Position numbers and translations under genes: made by a program
Notes under the pieces: model-generated
The model's input: only the letters and a program-made list of their open reading frames with translations
Told to the model about the DNA's origin: nothing
The model's database searches: none
Source: CALBZH01 sp964538515
GTDB taxonomy: Bacteria > Desulfobacterota > Syntrophobacteria > Syntrophobacterales > Syntrophobacteraceae
Assembly: GCA_964538515.1 (NCBI GenBank)
Contig: CAZIEW010000003.1
Span: 83,722-147,721 of the forward strand
Direction of reading: 5' to 3'
DNA: 64,000 bases
In this document: positions 34,746-42,886 of the stretch, one piece after another
How positions within the stretch are numbered: the first letter of the stretch is position 1
How the letters are laid out: each line of letters opens with the position of its first letter

Positions 34746-36971
34746 TCAATGTCTGCTGCCGATGACTTCACGCGGCTTCACGCCATCGGAAGTACTGACA
34801 ATCCCTTGTTGTTCCATCATTTCGATCATTCTGGCTGCTCGGTTGTATCCCACCCGCAGCCTCCTCTGCAACATGGAAATGGAAGCCTGTCGGGTTTCCC
34901 TTACGATTTGAATGGCCTCATCATACTTTTCGTCCACTTCCTCCTCGTCGGCCTCATCGGACGTTGCCGGCTCATTGAAATCCACCCGCTCGGCAAGCGG
35001 ATCTTCCAGAAGCTTCTGGGAGCGCCAGAACTCGGTGATCTGCTGCACCTCGTTATCGGAGACGTATGCCCCATGAATTCGCTGAAGCTTCGCGGTCCCT
35101 GGAGGCAGAAAGAGCATGTCTCCCATCCCCAGAAGGCTTTCGGCACCCGACCCGTCCAGGATGGTCCTGGAATCGATGCGAGATGAAACCTGAAAGGAAA
35201 TGCGTGTTGGAACGTTCGCTTTAATGATGCCGGTGAGAACGTCGACGGAAGGGCGCTGGGTGGCGAGGATCAAGTGCATTCCTGCGGCCCTGGCCATTTG
35301 AGCCAACCGGGTGATGGATTCTTCCACCTCGCGGGAGGCCACCATCATGAGGTCCGCGAGCTCGTCGATGATGATCACCAGGTAAGGCAGGTGCCGGTGG
35401 ACGAGCTGTCTGCCATTGGAGTCCTCCCCTGCTTCGGGAGGCTCTGCGGGCTTTTCCTTCGACTTTTCCTTGGCCAGGGCGCGATTGTAACCTTCGATAT
35501 TCCGGACGTTCTTCTCAGCAAGGAGGCGGTAGCGCAGCTCCATCTCCTGGACGGCCCAGCGGAGCGCCCGTGTCGCCATCTTGGCGTCTGTCACGACGGG
35601 GTGGATGAGGTGCGGGATCCCTTCATACGTGCTGAGCTCGATTCGCTTCGGGTCGATGAGCAGCAGTCGCAGATCGCTTGGCCTATTGCGATACAGCAGG
35701 CTGCTCAAGAGAGCGTTGATGCACACGCTCTTTCCGGTTCCGGTGGCGCCGGCGATCAGCAGGTGGGGCATCTTGGCCAGATTGGCGCTCACGGGTTGTC
35801 CCGTGATATCCTTGCCCAGAGCGATCGTGAGGGGTGTCTGCGCCGATGCGAAGACATCGGATTGGAGAACGTCCCGGAGGGAGACCATTTCCCGATGCTG
35901 GTTCGGGATTTCGATGCCGATGGCCGCTTTTCCGGGGATGGGCGCCACCACTCGGATGCTTGTGGCTTTGAGGGCCATGGAAAGGTCGTCCGACAGTCCG
36001 ACGATTCGGCTGATCTTGATACCCGGAGCGGGGGCATACTCATACATGGTGATGACCGGTCCCGGCAGGATGCCGACCACCTTGCCCTGAACGCCGAAAT
36101 CCGACAGCTTCTCCTGGAGGATGCGGGCGTCTTCTTCGAGCTTTTTCCAGTTTGGGCGGTGGTTCTGCTGCTCGTAGCTGTCCAGGAGCGAGAGCGAGGG
36201 CAGCGTGTATTCCCCGTCGGCAGGAACCGTTGGATGTGGCGGTGGAATGCCGCGGCTCTTCTTCTTCACGGGGACGTTCAGTGGAGGGAGAACCTCAACC
36301 GGTGGTGGCGCATCTGGGATAACCATCAGCGATTTTGGCTCGGATGGCGTGTCGACAGGTGAGGTCGCGTCATTTTTCCTTGCCGCGCGCCGTTCCTTCC
36401 AGCAACGCCCTATGGCCGCCGTTCGTCCCCACGCTTCCCTGCATGCTTCGAGGAGGTGGCCAGCCAGCGTGCCCAGCGTCAAGGGAGTCGCCAGCACGAG
36501 CCCGACCAGGAAAGTCCCAAGCAGGAGAATGTGGGCGCCAACCCGATGAACGATCCGCGCAAGGAAACCCGCGACGATCATTCCCACGCGCCCGCCCGTG
36601 AAGATTTCGTGTCCGAACAGGTGGACCTTGGGTTGGTGCAAGGCCCCCAGGCTGATACAGCTCACGAGGAGGAGCGCGATGCCGAGAAGCTGGCCGCGAG
36701 AGACCTTCTGGTACCCTTCGCCGGCAACAAGGAGCCAGCTCAAATAGAACCCGGTCCAGGGTACCGCATACGCCCCGAGTCCGAGGAAAAACAGGAGTCC
36801 GTAGGCGATGTTGGCTCCCACCGCTCCGATCCAGTTCTGGGTGGGGCGCTGATGGGTGGCCGCACTGAACAAGGTCAGGTCCGAAGGATGGTGGGAGAGG
36901 AGACTGAAGAAAACCAATAGGGTCAGGACGAGCAATCCCACTGCGATGATTTCGTTCTTTTTCCCGTCCAC
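34746..36971 (-). CDS. ftsK: DNA translocase FtsK/SpoIIIE
   Basis: 741 residues from the GTG at 36971, which has GAGGA six bases upstream. Four membrane helices (residues 8-170) anchor it at the septum. A linker of about 100 residues is much shorter than in E. coli FtsK. The motor domain has Walker A GATGTGKSV near 407, Walker B in VIIDELADL near 540 and ATQRPSVDVLTGIIKANVPTR. The C-terminal winged-helix gamma domain (SMLQRRLRVGYNRAARMIEMMEQQGIV) reads KOPS-like polarity signals. It moves chromosomes at division for dimer resolution. It is the first gene of the ftsK-lolA-nadA-pdxA-uvrA run. Confidence 0.95.
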   Translation of the reverse strand: MDGKKNEIIAVGLLVLTLLVFFSLLSHHPSDLTLFSAATHQRPTQNWIGAVGANIAYGLLFFLGLGAYAVPWTGFYLSWLLVAGEGYQKVSRGQLLGIALLLVSCISLGALHQPKVHLFGHEIFTGGRVGMIVAGFLARIVHRVGAHILLLGTFLVGLVLATPLTLGTLAGHLLEACREAWGRTAAIGRCWKERRAARKNDATSPVDTPSEPKSLMVIPDAPPPVEVLPPLNVPVKKKSRGIPPPHPTVPADGEYTLPSLSLLDSYEQQNHRPNWKKLEEDARILQEKLSDFGVQGKVVGILPGPVITMYEYAPAPGIKISRIVGLSDDLSMALKATSIRVVAPIPGKAAIGIEIPNQHREMVSLRDVLQSDVFASAQTPLTIALGKDITGQPVSANLAKMPHLLIAGATGTGKSVCINALLSSLLYRNRPSDLRLLLIDPKRIELSTYEGIPHLIHPVVTDAKMATRALRWAVQEMELRYRLLAEKNVRNIEGYNRALAKEKSKEKPAEPPEAGEDSNGRQLVHRHLPYLVIIIDELADLMMVASREVEESITRLAQMARAAGMHLILATQRPSVDVLTGIIKANVPTRISFQVSSRIDSRTILDGSGAESLLGMGDMLFLPPGTAKLQRIHGAYVSDNEVQQITEFWRSQKLLEDPLAERVDFNEPATSDEADEEEVDEKYDEAIQIVRETRQASISMLQRRLRVGYNRAARMIEMMEQQGIVSTSDGVKPREVIGSRH

Positions 36972-37017
36972 GGAAGGTCCTCGGGTGCCTTCGCACAATG
37001 GGGTACAGCACGCCAAA

Positions 37018-37150
37018 CATCCCACACCGGGATGCTCGACAACAGTATCGTCATCCCGGCGTGCTTCTAGCCGGGATCCAGCACTACTGCAGAAAACCCT
37101 TGATTCCGGCCAAGAGCTGCCGGAATAGCGACCATAAGGTTGGCAACCTT
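37018..37150. repeat. Cluster of small palindromic repeats between RNase J and ftsK genes
   Basis: Three perfect stem-loops in a row: ATCCCGGC/GCCGGGAT (37053-37060 and 37070-37077), ATTCCGGC/GCCGGAAT (37103-37110 and 37119-37126) and AAGGTT-GGC-AACCTT (37136-37150). The words CGTCATCCCGGC and CGGGATCCA recur in the element at 44462-44548. It can end transcription of the RNase J gene; it looks like a multicopy extragenic palindrome. Confidence 0.6.
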
Positions 37151-37162
37151 ACGGAACCGCCG

Positions 37163-38815
37163 TCAAATATCCACGACGATCGGGTGTATCACCGGGCGCC
37201 GGTCGAGAATCCGGCTGAAGAACCGCTTCAGCTCCCTTCGGATCTCCATCTGGAGGTCCTGACAATCCCATTCGAGCCCCCCTTCGTGGAGCCGGTCGAA
37301 GATCTCCAGGATCACACACTGTGCCCCTTCCAAGAGCTCGGGCTTCGTTTCCTCATGAATGAACCCACGGTTGAATATGTCCGGACCGCTCAGGATTTCT
37401 TTGGTTTCTTTGTCGATCACCACAGAGACCACCACCATGCCGTCTTCCGACAGGTGGCGCCGGTCTCGCAGGACCAGCCCTCCCACGTCGCCGATTCCCT
37501 TCCCGTCCACCAGGATGCGCCCGGTTTCAACGCGCTCGCCGAGGGAGACGCCATCGGGGCCAAAGCCAACCACGTCGCCGTTTTCGACGACCAGGCAGCG
37601 TTCCTCGGGCACGCCCACCAGCTGTGCCAACTGCCGGTGCTTGACCAGGTGCCGGTATTCGCCGTGCACTGGGATGAAGTACCGGGGACGCACGATGTTG
37701 ATCATCGTTTTCAGCTCCTCCCGGTAAGCGTGGCCGGAAACGTGGATGTCCCGTACCTGTTCGTGAATCACCTCCGCGCCCTGCCTGTAGAGGTGGTTGA
37801 TGATGTTCTGGATGGTTCTCTCATTTCCGGGGATGAACTTGGAGGAAAGCACGATGGTGTCCCCGGGTTTGACCTTAAGCTTCTTGTGGTCGTTGAATGC
37901 CATGCGGCTGAGGGCGCTCATGGGCTCACCCTGGCTGCCGGTCGTCAACAGGAGCACCTCCGAGTCTTCGATGCGGGGGAGATCCGGCAGCTGGATTTCC
38001 TCGTGGGAGGGAAAATCGATGGATCCGAGCTCGCGCGCAATGCGGACGTTTGCGACCATGGACTTGCCGTTGAGGAGAACTTTGCGACCGAAGGCCCGTG
38101 CGAGATGAATGACCTGCTGAATGCGGTGGAGGTTGCTTGCGAATACCGCAACGATGATGCGTCCGGTGCACTCCTGAAAAATCTCGTGCAGCGTGGCTCC
38201 CACGTCTCGTTCGGAAAGAGTGTAGCCTGGCCGCTCCACGTTCGTCGAGTCCGAAAAGAGAGCCAGGACGCCTTCTTCGCCATAGGCGCCAAATCGGGCC
38301 ATATCGAAGCGCCGACCGTCAATGGGCGTGTGGTCGATTTTGAAATCGCCGGAGTGGATGAATGTCCCGACGGGAGTTCGGATCGCCAGCCCCACACAGT
38401 CGGGAATGCTGTGGCAGACCTGAATGGGCTCGATGGTAAACGGCCCCAAGGAGAACGTCTGCCGCGGGGCGATCTCCAGCAGGGTAGAGCGCTCGATCAG
38501 CCCGTGCTCTCGCAGCTTCTCCCGAATCAGGGCCAACGTCAGCGCGGTGGCGTAAATGGGCACCTGGAATTCCCGAAGCAGGAAAGGGATCGCACCGATA
38601 TGGTCTTCGTGGCCATGGGTCACGACCAGGCCCAGAAGGCCGCTCCGTCTTTGCTGGAGGTAGCTGTAATCGGGTATCACGATGTCGATTCCCAGCATGT
38701 CGTTTTCGGGAAACATCAGACCCGCATCGATGAGGATGCTGTAAGGACCGTACTCAAACAGCATCGTATTGAGCCCGATCTCCCCGAGACCTCCCATGGG
38801 GATCAGGCGTACCAT
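37163..38815 (-). CDS. rnj: Ribonuclease J
   Basis: 550 residues from ATG 38815 with GGAGAG upstream; starts at 38845 and 38854 would add 10 or 13 residues and overlap the acyltransferase gene. RNase J is a zinc-dependent 5'-3' exo- and endoribonuclease in mRNA decay and rRNA maturation. The metallo-beta-lactamase motif HGHEDH is at about 66-71, the second His is in HSGDFKIDHTP, the beta-CASP region follows, and the C-terminal domain starts after RPVIHP-like and HGEYRHLVKH motifs. Coexistence with RNase E/G in one genome is notable, since many bacteria have only one of the two. Cytoplasmic. Confidence 0.93.
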   Translation of the reverse strand: MVRLIPMGGLGEIGLNTMLFEYGPYSILIDAGLMFPENDMLGIDIVIPDYSYLQQRRSGLLGLVVTHGHEDHIGAIPFLLREFQVPIYATALTLALIREKLREHGLIERSTLLEIAPRQTFSLGPFTIEPIQVCHSIPDCVGLAIRTPVGTFIHSGDFKIDHTPIDGRRFDMARFGAYGEEGVLALFSDSTNVERPGYTLSERDVGATLHEIFQECTGRIIVAVFASNLHRIQQVIHLARAFGRKVLLNGKSMVANVRIARELGSIDFPSHEEIQLPDLPRIEDSEVLLLTTGSQGEPMSALSRMAFNDHKKLKVKPGDTIVLSSKFIPGNERTIQNIINHLYRQGAEVIHEQVRDIHVSGHAYREELKTMINIVRPRYFIPVHGEYRHLVKHRQLAQLVGVPEERCLVVENGDVVGFGPDGVSLGERVETGRILVDGKGIGDVGGLVLRDRRHLSEDGMVVVSVVIDKETKEILSGPDIFNRGFIHEETKPELLEGAQCVILEIFDRLHEGGLEWDCQDLQMEIRRELKRFFSRILDRRPVIHPIVVDI

Positions 38816-38834
38816 CGACTCTCCGTTAGTGCGC

Positions 38835-39626
38835 TCAGGCGGCATGATTGACACCTTCTACCGGACGTGAAAGGGACGAATCGGAAGAGGGCGGGTCCGG
38901 AAGCATCCCCCCTTCGCTCTCCGGGAGATGTTTGCGGATTGCATCCCTTACGGTTTTCATGAGATGGTCTCGATCTCGATTCGTCAAGCCTCTGGTGGAG
39001 ATCGGATCTCCGACTGTCATACGAATCGTCCCTCGCTGAATCATCCACTCACCGCGCTTGGGAAGGATCTTGTGGGAGCCGCTGATGCTGATCGGCAGCA
39101 TCGGCTGTTGCGACTTGATGGCCAGGATGAAGCCTCCCGTCTTGAACCCCTGAAGCACTCCGTCCGTGCTCCGTGTCCCCTCCGGAAAGATCACGATGGA
39201 GGTCCCGGTGCGCACCTTGGCTGCCGCGCGACTGATGCTCTCAAAAGCCTTTCTCCGATCACCCCGATCGATGGGGATGGCACCGCAGGCTTTCATGGCC
39301 GGCCCCAGCACTGGAACATGGAACAGCTCTTCCTTGGCCAGCCAACGGAATTGGACCGGGATGCACGCATAGATCGCAAAGATGTCAAACCAGCTCTGAT
39401 GATTGGCTGCGAAGATATACGCTCGACCGGAGCTGATTCTGTCCAGTCCATCGATCTGCACGCGTGTGCCGGCAACCCAAAGATTCATCTTGCCCCAGAG
39501 GCTTCCGACACGATGCGGCCAGTCGTTTCGGCGGGTGAGAAGGAACACGACGATTGCGGAAATTCCGCAATAAACCGTTGAAAAAAATAGAAAAATATAG
39601 ATGAATAACGAGCGCATCTTCTGCAT
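38835..39626 (-). CDS. plsC: 1-acyl-sn-glycerol-3-phosphate acyltransferase (PlsC family)
   Basis: 263 residues from ATG 39626 with AAGGG nine bases upstream; the open frame begins 48 codons earlier with unlikely sequence. One or two N-terminal membrane helices (FIYIFLFFSTVYCG and AIVVFLL) precede the acyltransferase core. The catalytic NHQSWFD (H-x4-D) is near 72, AIPIDRGDR near 115 and FPEGTRS near 148. It makes phosphatidic acid from lyso-PA and acyl-ACP/CoA at the inner membrane. The tail is Pro/Ser-rich. The RNase J gene follows within 20 bases or overlaps, depending on its start. Confidence 0.9.
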   Translation of the reverse strand: MQKMRSLFIYIFLFFSTVYCGISAIVVFLLTRRNDWPHRVGSLWGKMNLWVAGTRVQIDGLDRISSGRAYIFAANHQSWFDIFAIYACIPVQFRWLAKEELFHVPVLGPAMKACGAIPIDRGDRRKAFESISRAAAKVRTGTSIVIFPEGTRSTDGVLQGFKTGGFILAIKSQQPMLPISISGSHKILPKRGEWMIQRGTIRMTVGDPISTRGLTNRDRDHLMKTVRDAIRKHLPESEGGMLPDPPSSDSSLSRPVEGVNHAA

Positions 39627-40010
39627 GTGGCTCATCCCTTGTGGATCAGTCCCACCCCGTCGCCCACGAGAGCTTGCGGAGATCGCGAAGGAAGGCTCCA
39701 GGCCCTTCGAAGTGTCTCTTTCTGGATCCTTTATCATATCCCTATTAATAACAAGCGGTTGGCGCCTCAAATCTTGCGAAATGTAGCTTGTTTCCCGGAG
39801 GTCGTCAACAAAGCATTTTGGGATTCCGCCTTGCTGAGGTCTTCAGCGCTGTGCTATACGGAAACAGGTTGACGCACTGATGACGTGGCCTGGCAGAACG
39901 CAGGGGAGGGCCCGATCATCGCGCTCGTGAGGGAATCCGGGAGGTCAAGGACGGGATCGTCGTCGAACCGTTTGGGCATGAGACCACAACAAAGAAGATA
40001 GGATTGAGCC
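39627..40010. other. 384-base intergenic region between divergent plsC and ssb
   Basis: It holds a moderate promoter candidate for ssb and AT-rich text near 39725-39755 (for example TATCATATCCCTATTAATAA) that may hold the minus-strand promoter. I see no gene or RNA with support. Confidence 0.5.
39831..39860 (+). promoter_or_regulatory. Candidate promoter upstream of ssb
   Basis: TTGCTG (39831-39836) and TATACG (39855-39860) with an 18-base spacer, 150 bases before the ssb start. Moderate match only. Confidence 0.35.
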
Positions 40011-40478
40011 ATGGCAAGAGGGGTGAACAAGGTCATTCTCGTAGGAAGGCTTGGTGCGGATCCCGAAGTGCGCTATTCCGCCAACGGCACGCCCATCGCC
40101 CGATTCAACCTGGCGACCAATGAGTCGGTGCCCACGTCTGAAGGCGGCTGGGAAGAGCGCACCGAATGGCATCGTGTTGTAGCGTTCGGAAAGACGGCCG
40201 AAAACTGCGGCAACTATCTCAGCAAAGGCCGGCTCGTGTACATCGAGGGGAAGCTCCGTACGCAGCAATGGGAAGACAACCAGGGGCAGAAGCGTTACAC
40301 GACCGAAGTTGTCGCGCGAGACGTGCAATTCCTTGGAGGTCCCGATGAGCAGGGCCAATCCGCCCAAGGGTCCAGCCCCCCCCAGCGGACGCGATCACAA
40401 GCTCCGGCAGCGCCTCAGTTCGCCGAAGATCTTCCCCCCATGCCTCAAGGCCCTCCGGACGAGGATATCCCGTTCTAG
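40011..40478 (+). CDS. ssb: Single-stranded DNA-binding protein
   Basis: 155 residues. The OB fold runs from about 4 to 112: VNKVILVGRLGADPEVRYSA, WHRVVAFGKTAENCGNYLSKG and YIEGKLRTQQW are canonical SSB text. A Gln/Pro/Ser-rich linker follows, and the acidic tip DEDIPF recruits replication and repair partners. It works as a homotetramer. The ATG at 40011 follows AGGATTGAGCC. It stands alone: plsC is divergent and the K+ channel gene convergent, so it is monocistronic here. Confidence 0.97.
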   Translation: MARGVNKVILVGRLGADPEVRYSANGTPIARFNLATNESVPTSEGGWEERTEWHRVVAFGKTAENCGNYLSKGRLVYIEGKLRTQQWEDNQGQKRYTTEVVARDVQFLGGPDEQGQSAQGSSPPQRTRSQAPAAPQFAEDLPPMPQGPPDEDIPF

Positions 40479-40622
40479 CGCGGCAGCGAAGAAGGTGAGT
40501 GTTGAAAAGGCTGGTACGGAGAGCGCGGTGTCCAGCGGTCTCGCAGTGAAAGACCGGCCAGCGTGCTCGATCTGAGTCCGGTCTGTGGCTGCACATCGCT
40601 CCCACCAATGGTGTTTTCTGGC

Positions 40623-41705
40623 CTAGCATCCTGTGCAAAGCCCACGGAGTTTTGCCACCTGCTCTGAATTGCCGATGACGATGATCACCGATCCGGCGTC
40701 GAGGCGCTCTTCCGGTTCCGGGTTGTAGCGAAAATCCTCGGCGTCCGGGTGCTTGAGCGCCACCAGCAGAAGCCCGGTCTGGCGGCGGATGTCGATTTCC
40801 CGCAGGGTCTTCCCCGCCCATGGAGAATCCCCGTGGACGGTTGCTTCCTCCACCCGGATTGACTGGTCCCTGCCGCGCAGCATGCGGTCGAGGAAGGTGA
40901 CCACATGGGGGCGGACCATCTCGCTGGCCATGCGCATGCCGCCGATGAACGCGGGGTTCACGACGTAATTGGCTCCTGCCCGGTAAAATTTGTCCGTCAG
41001 GTTGTTTTCATTGCAGCGGGCCACGATCTTGATGGTCGGGCTGATATAGCGGGCCTGAACCGTGATGAGGAGGTTGTCGCTGTCGTCTTTCAATGCCGCG
41101 ATGATCCCTGCGGCACGCTCGATTCCTGCCCGTTTGAGGATCTCCTCCTCCGTGGCGTTTCCAAGCAGGTAATAAAGCTCCTCGAAATGCTTCTGGGTCC
41201 GCTGCAGATGCTCGGGGGTAGCATCGATGGCCACGCAGGGCTGCCGCGTTGTGTAAAGCTCCTGGACGATATTGAACCCCGTCTTGCCCAGCCCGCAGAC
41301 GATGTAATGGTCCTTGGTGCTTTGCAGTTTCTTTTCCATGCGCCGCTCCCTCAAAATCCGCCTGAGATCCGTCTCCACGAGAAATGCCGTGATCGTCGAA
41401 ACCGCATACAAGGTGACGCCCATTCCGAGCCACATGAGGACCATGGCGAAGAGGCGGGCATCGTTTCCCATCTGGTCCAGGGTCTCGCCGTATCCCACCG
41501 TGGTCAGAGTGATGCTGGTCATGTAGGCGCAGTCGAGGACGGTCCAGCGTCCCTCCCCGATAATGAGAAATCCCCCGGTCCCGAACAGGAACGTGAGGAC
41601 GAGGGCCGAAAAGGGAAGCACCAGCCGCTGGAGGAGCATTCTGGCGATGGGAATGTCCACAAGGAGAATCTGCGCTGCCGGAGGAGATGTTCTGCTGTCT
41701 GACAT
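40623..41705 (-). CDS. Two-helix potassium channel with cytoplasmic TrkA-N/TrkA-C (RCK) domains
   Basis: 360 residues. Two membrane helices flank a pore loop carrying the K+ selectivity filter TTVGYGE near residue 74. The NAD-binding RCK/TrkA-N domain begins YIVCGLGKTGFNIVQEL near 135, and a TrkA-C domain closes the protein (about 275-355), with DAGSVIIVIGNSEQVAKL near the end. The architecture matches MthK/GsuK/Kch-type channels gated by ligands or redox nucleotides. It begins 25 bases after the radical SAM gene of the AmmeMemoRadiSam pair in the same direction and may be co-transcribed. The ligand is unknown. Confidence 0.9.
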   Translation of the reverse strand: MSDSRTSPPAAQILLVDIPIARMLLQRLVLPFSALVLTFLFGTGGFLIIGEGRWTVLDCAYMTSITLTTVGYGETLDQMGNDARLFAMVLMWLGMGVTLYAVSTITAFLVETDLRRILRERRMEKKLQSTKDHYIVCGLGKTGFNIVQELYTTRQPCVAIDATPEHLQRTQKHFEELYYLLGNATEEEILKRAGIERAAGIIAALKDDSDNLLITVQARYISPTIKIVARCNENNLTDKFYRAGANYVVNPAFIGGMRMASEMVRPHVVTFLDRMLRGRDQSIRVEEATVHGDSPWAGKTLREIDIRRQTGLLLVALKHPDAEDFRYNPEPEERLDAGSVIIVIGNSEQVAKLRGLCTGC

Positions 41706-41730
41706 GCCATTCAGGTCCTGAGGGGCTGGG

Positions 41731-42876
41731 TCACGCTGTTTTCCAGATGCCGGGAATCGGCAGACCGCATTTGCGGCAGCGGCCGTCCTGGAGCTCTTTC
41801 ACATCCACCTGATAGCCCCGCCGTTCGATCAGCTTGGCTTGGCAGCGGGGGCAAATGGTGTGCTCGGCATCGTTTCCAGGAGCGTTCCCAATGTACACGT
41901 AGTGCAGCCCTTCTTCCATGGCGATTTTCCTGGCAAGCTCCAGCGTGGCCACGGGCGTTGGCGGCAGACTCTTCAGCTTGTACTGCGGATAGAAGCGGCT
42001 GAAATGAAGCGGCACGTCCGGTCCGAGCTCCTGGCGGATCCAGCGGCACATGGCTCTGAGCTGTTCGGGGTCGTCGTTCTTGCCCGGAACGATCAGCGTG
42101 ACGAGCTCCGTGTGAACCTTCAAGTCCTTCAGCCGGATCAGGGTGTCGAGCACGGGCTGGAGGCTGCCGCCGGTCATTTCACGGTAATAGGCGTCCGTGA
42201 ACCCCTTCAGGTCGATGCAGGCGGCGTCCAAAACGCCGCACAGGTCGCGGAGAGGCTTCTCACGGAGAAAGCCGTTGGAATGAATGACCTTGAGGAGCTT
42301 GGCTCCCCTGGCGAGGCGTCCCAGGTCCAGCATGTATTCCATGAAGATGGATGGCTCCACGTAGGTGGATGCAATGGAGCGGCATCCGCTCTTCAGTGCC
42401 AGATCGATCACTTGCTCGGGTGCCATGTCGTAATTCAGCGTCTCCTCGGGCGCCGCCTGGGAAATCTCCCAGTTCTGGCAAAACTTGCAGTGGAGGTTGC
42501 ATCCCGCGGTCGCCAGGGAGAAGGACGTGGTCGTCGGGAGGACGTGGAAGAAGGGCTTCTTCTCGATGGGGTCCACATGAACGGCGCAAGGGTTCCCGTA
42601 GACGAGGGAATAATAGCGCCCGTCGACGTTTTCCCGAACGCGGCATTCACCGCGCTCCCCGGGTGCCACTTCGCACTGGCGCGGACAGAGCTCGCACCGA
42701 ATGACCCGGCCGTCGAGCGGCGTGAAGTAGGGGGAGAGCTTTCGTCCGATGCGCCCTTTCTCCAATGTCTGCGCCCGGGAGCTCGTCATCATGGACGCGA
42801 GAAGAGGGGGCTGAAGGGAGCCACACAGCAATGCGCAGGACCCGCATCGTTTGATGAATTCACGGCGGCTGAGCAT
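41731..42876 (-). CDS. amrS: AmmeMemoRadiSam system radical SAM enzyme with a twin-arginine signal
   Basis: 381 residues. The start at ATG 42876 is secure: AAGGAGG lies five bases upstream. The N-terminus MLSRREFIKRCGSCALLCG fits the Tat consensus S-R-R-x-F-[LI]-K followed by a hydrophobic stretch, which predicts export of a folded, cofactor-loaded protein. A cysteine-rich segment (CELCPRQCEVAPGERGEC, about 58-75) precedes the radical SAM motif CNLHCKFC near 127. The C-terminus has a zinc-ribbon pattern C-P-R-C and C-R-K-C. It follows the MEMO-AMMECR1 gene by ten bases. The system's reaction is unknown; a periplasmic radical SAM enzyme would lack an obvious electron donor. Confidence 0.9.
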   Translation of the reverse strand: MLSRREFIKRCGSCALLCGSLQPPLLASMMTSSRAQTLEKGRIGRKLSPYFTPLDGRVIRCELCPRQCEVAPGERGECRVRENVDGRYYSLVYGNPCAVHVDPIEKKPFFHVLPTTTSFSLATAGCNLHCKFCQNWEISQAAPEETLNYDMAPEQVIDLALKSGCRSIASTYVEPSIFMEYMLDLGRLARGAKLLKVIHSNGFLREKPLRDLCGVLDAACIDLKGFTDAYYREMTGGSLQPVLDTLIRLKDLKVHTELVTLIVPGKNDDPEQLRAMCRWIRQELGPDVPLHFSRFYPQYKLKSLPPTPVATLELARKIAMEEGLHYVYIGNAPGNDAEHTICPRCQAKLIERRGYQVDVKELQDGRCRKCGLPIPGIWKTA

Positions 42877-42886
42877 GACGGCCTCC

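Noticed and set aside
35274..36362. A 362-codon plus-strand open frame opposite ftsK.
   Set aside because: The FtsK motor motifs are unbroken on minus; this is an antisense shadow.
36998..38851. A 617-codon plus-strand open frame opposite RNase J.
   Set aside because: RNase J motifs are intact on minus; this frame has low-complexity, histidine-rich text with no domain.
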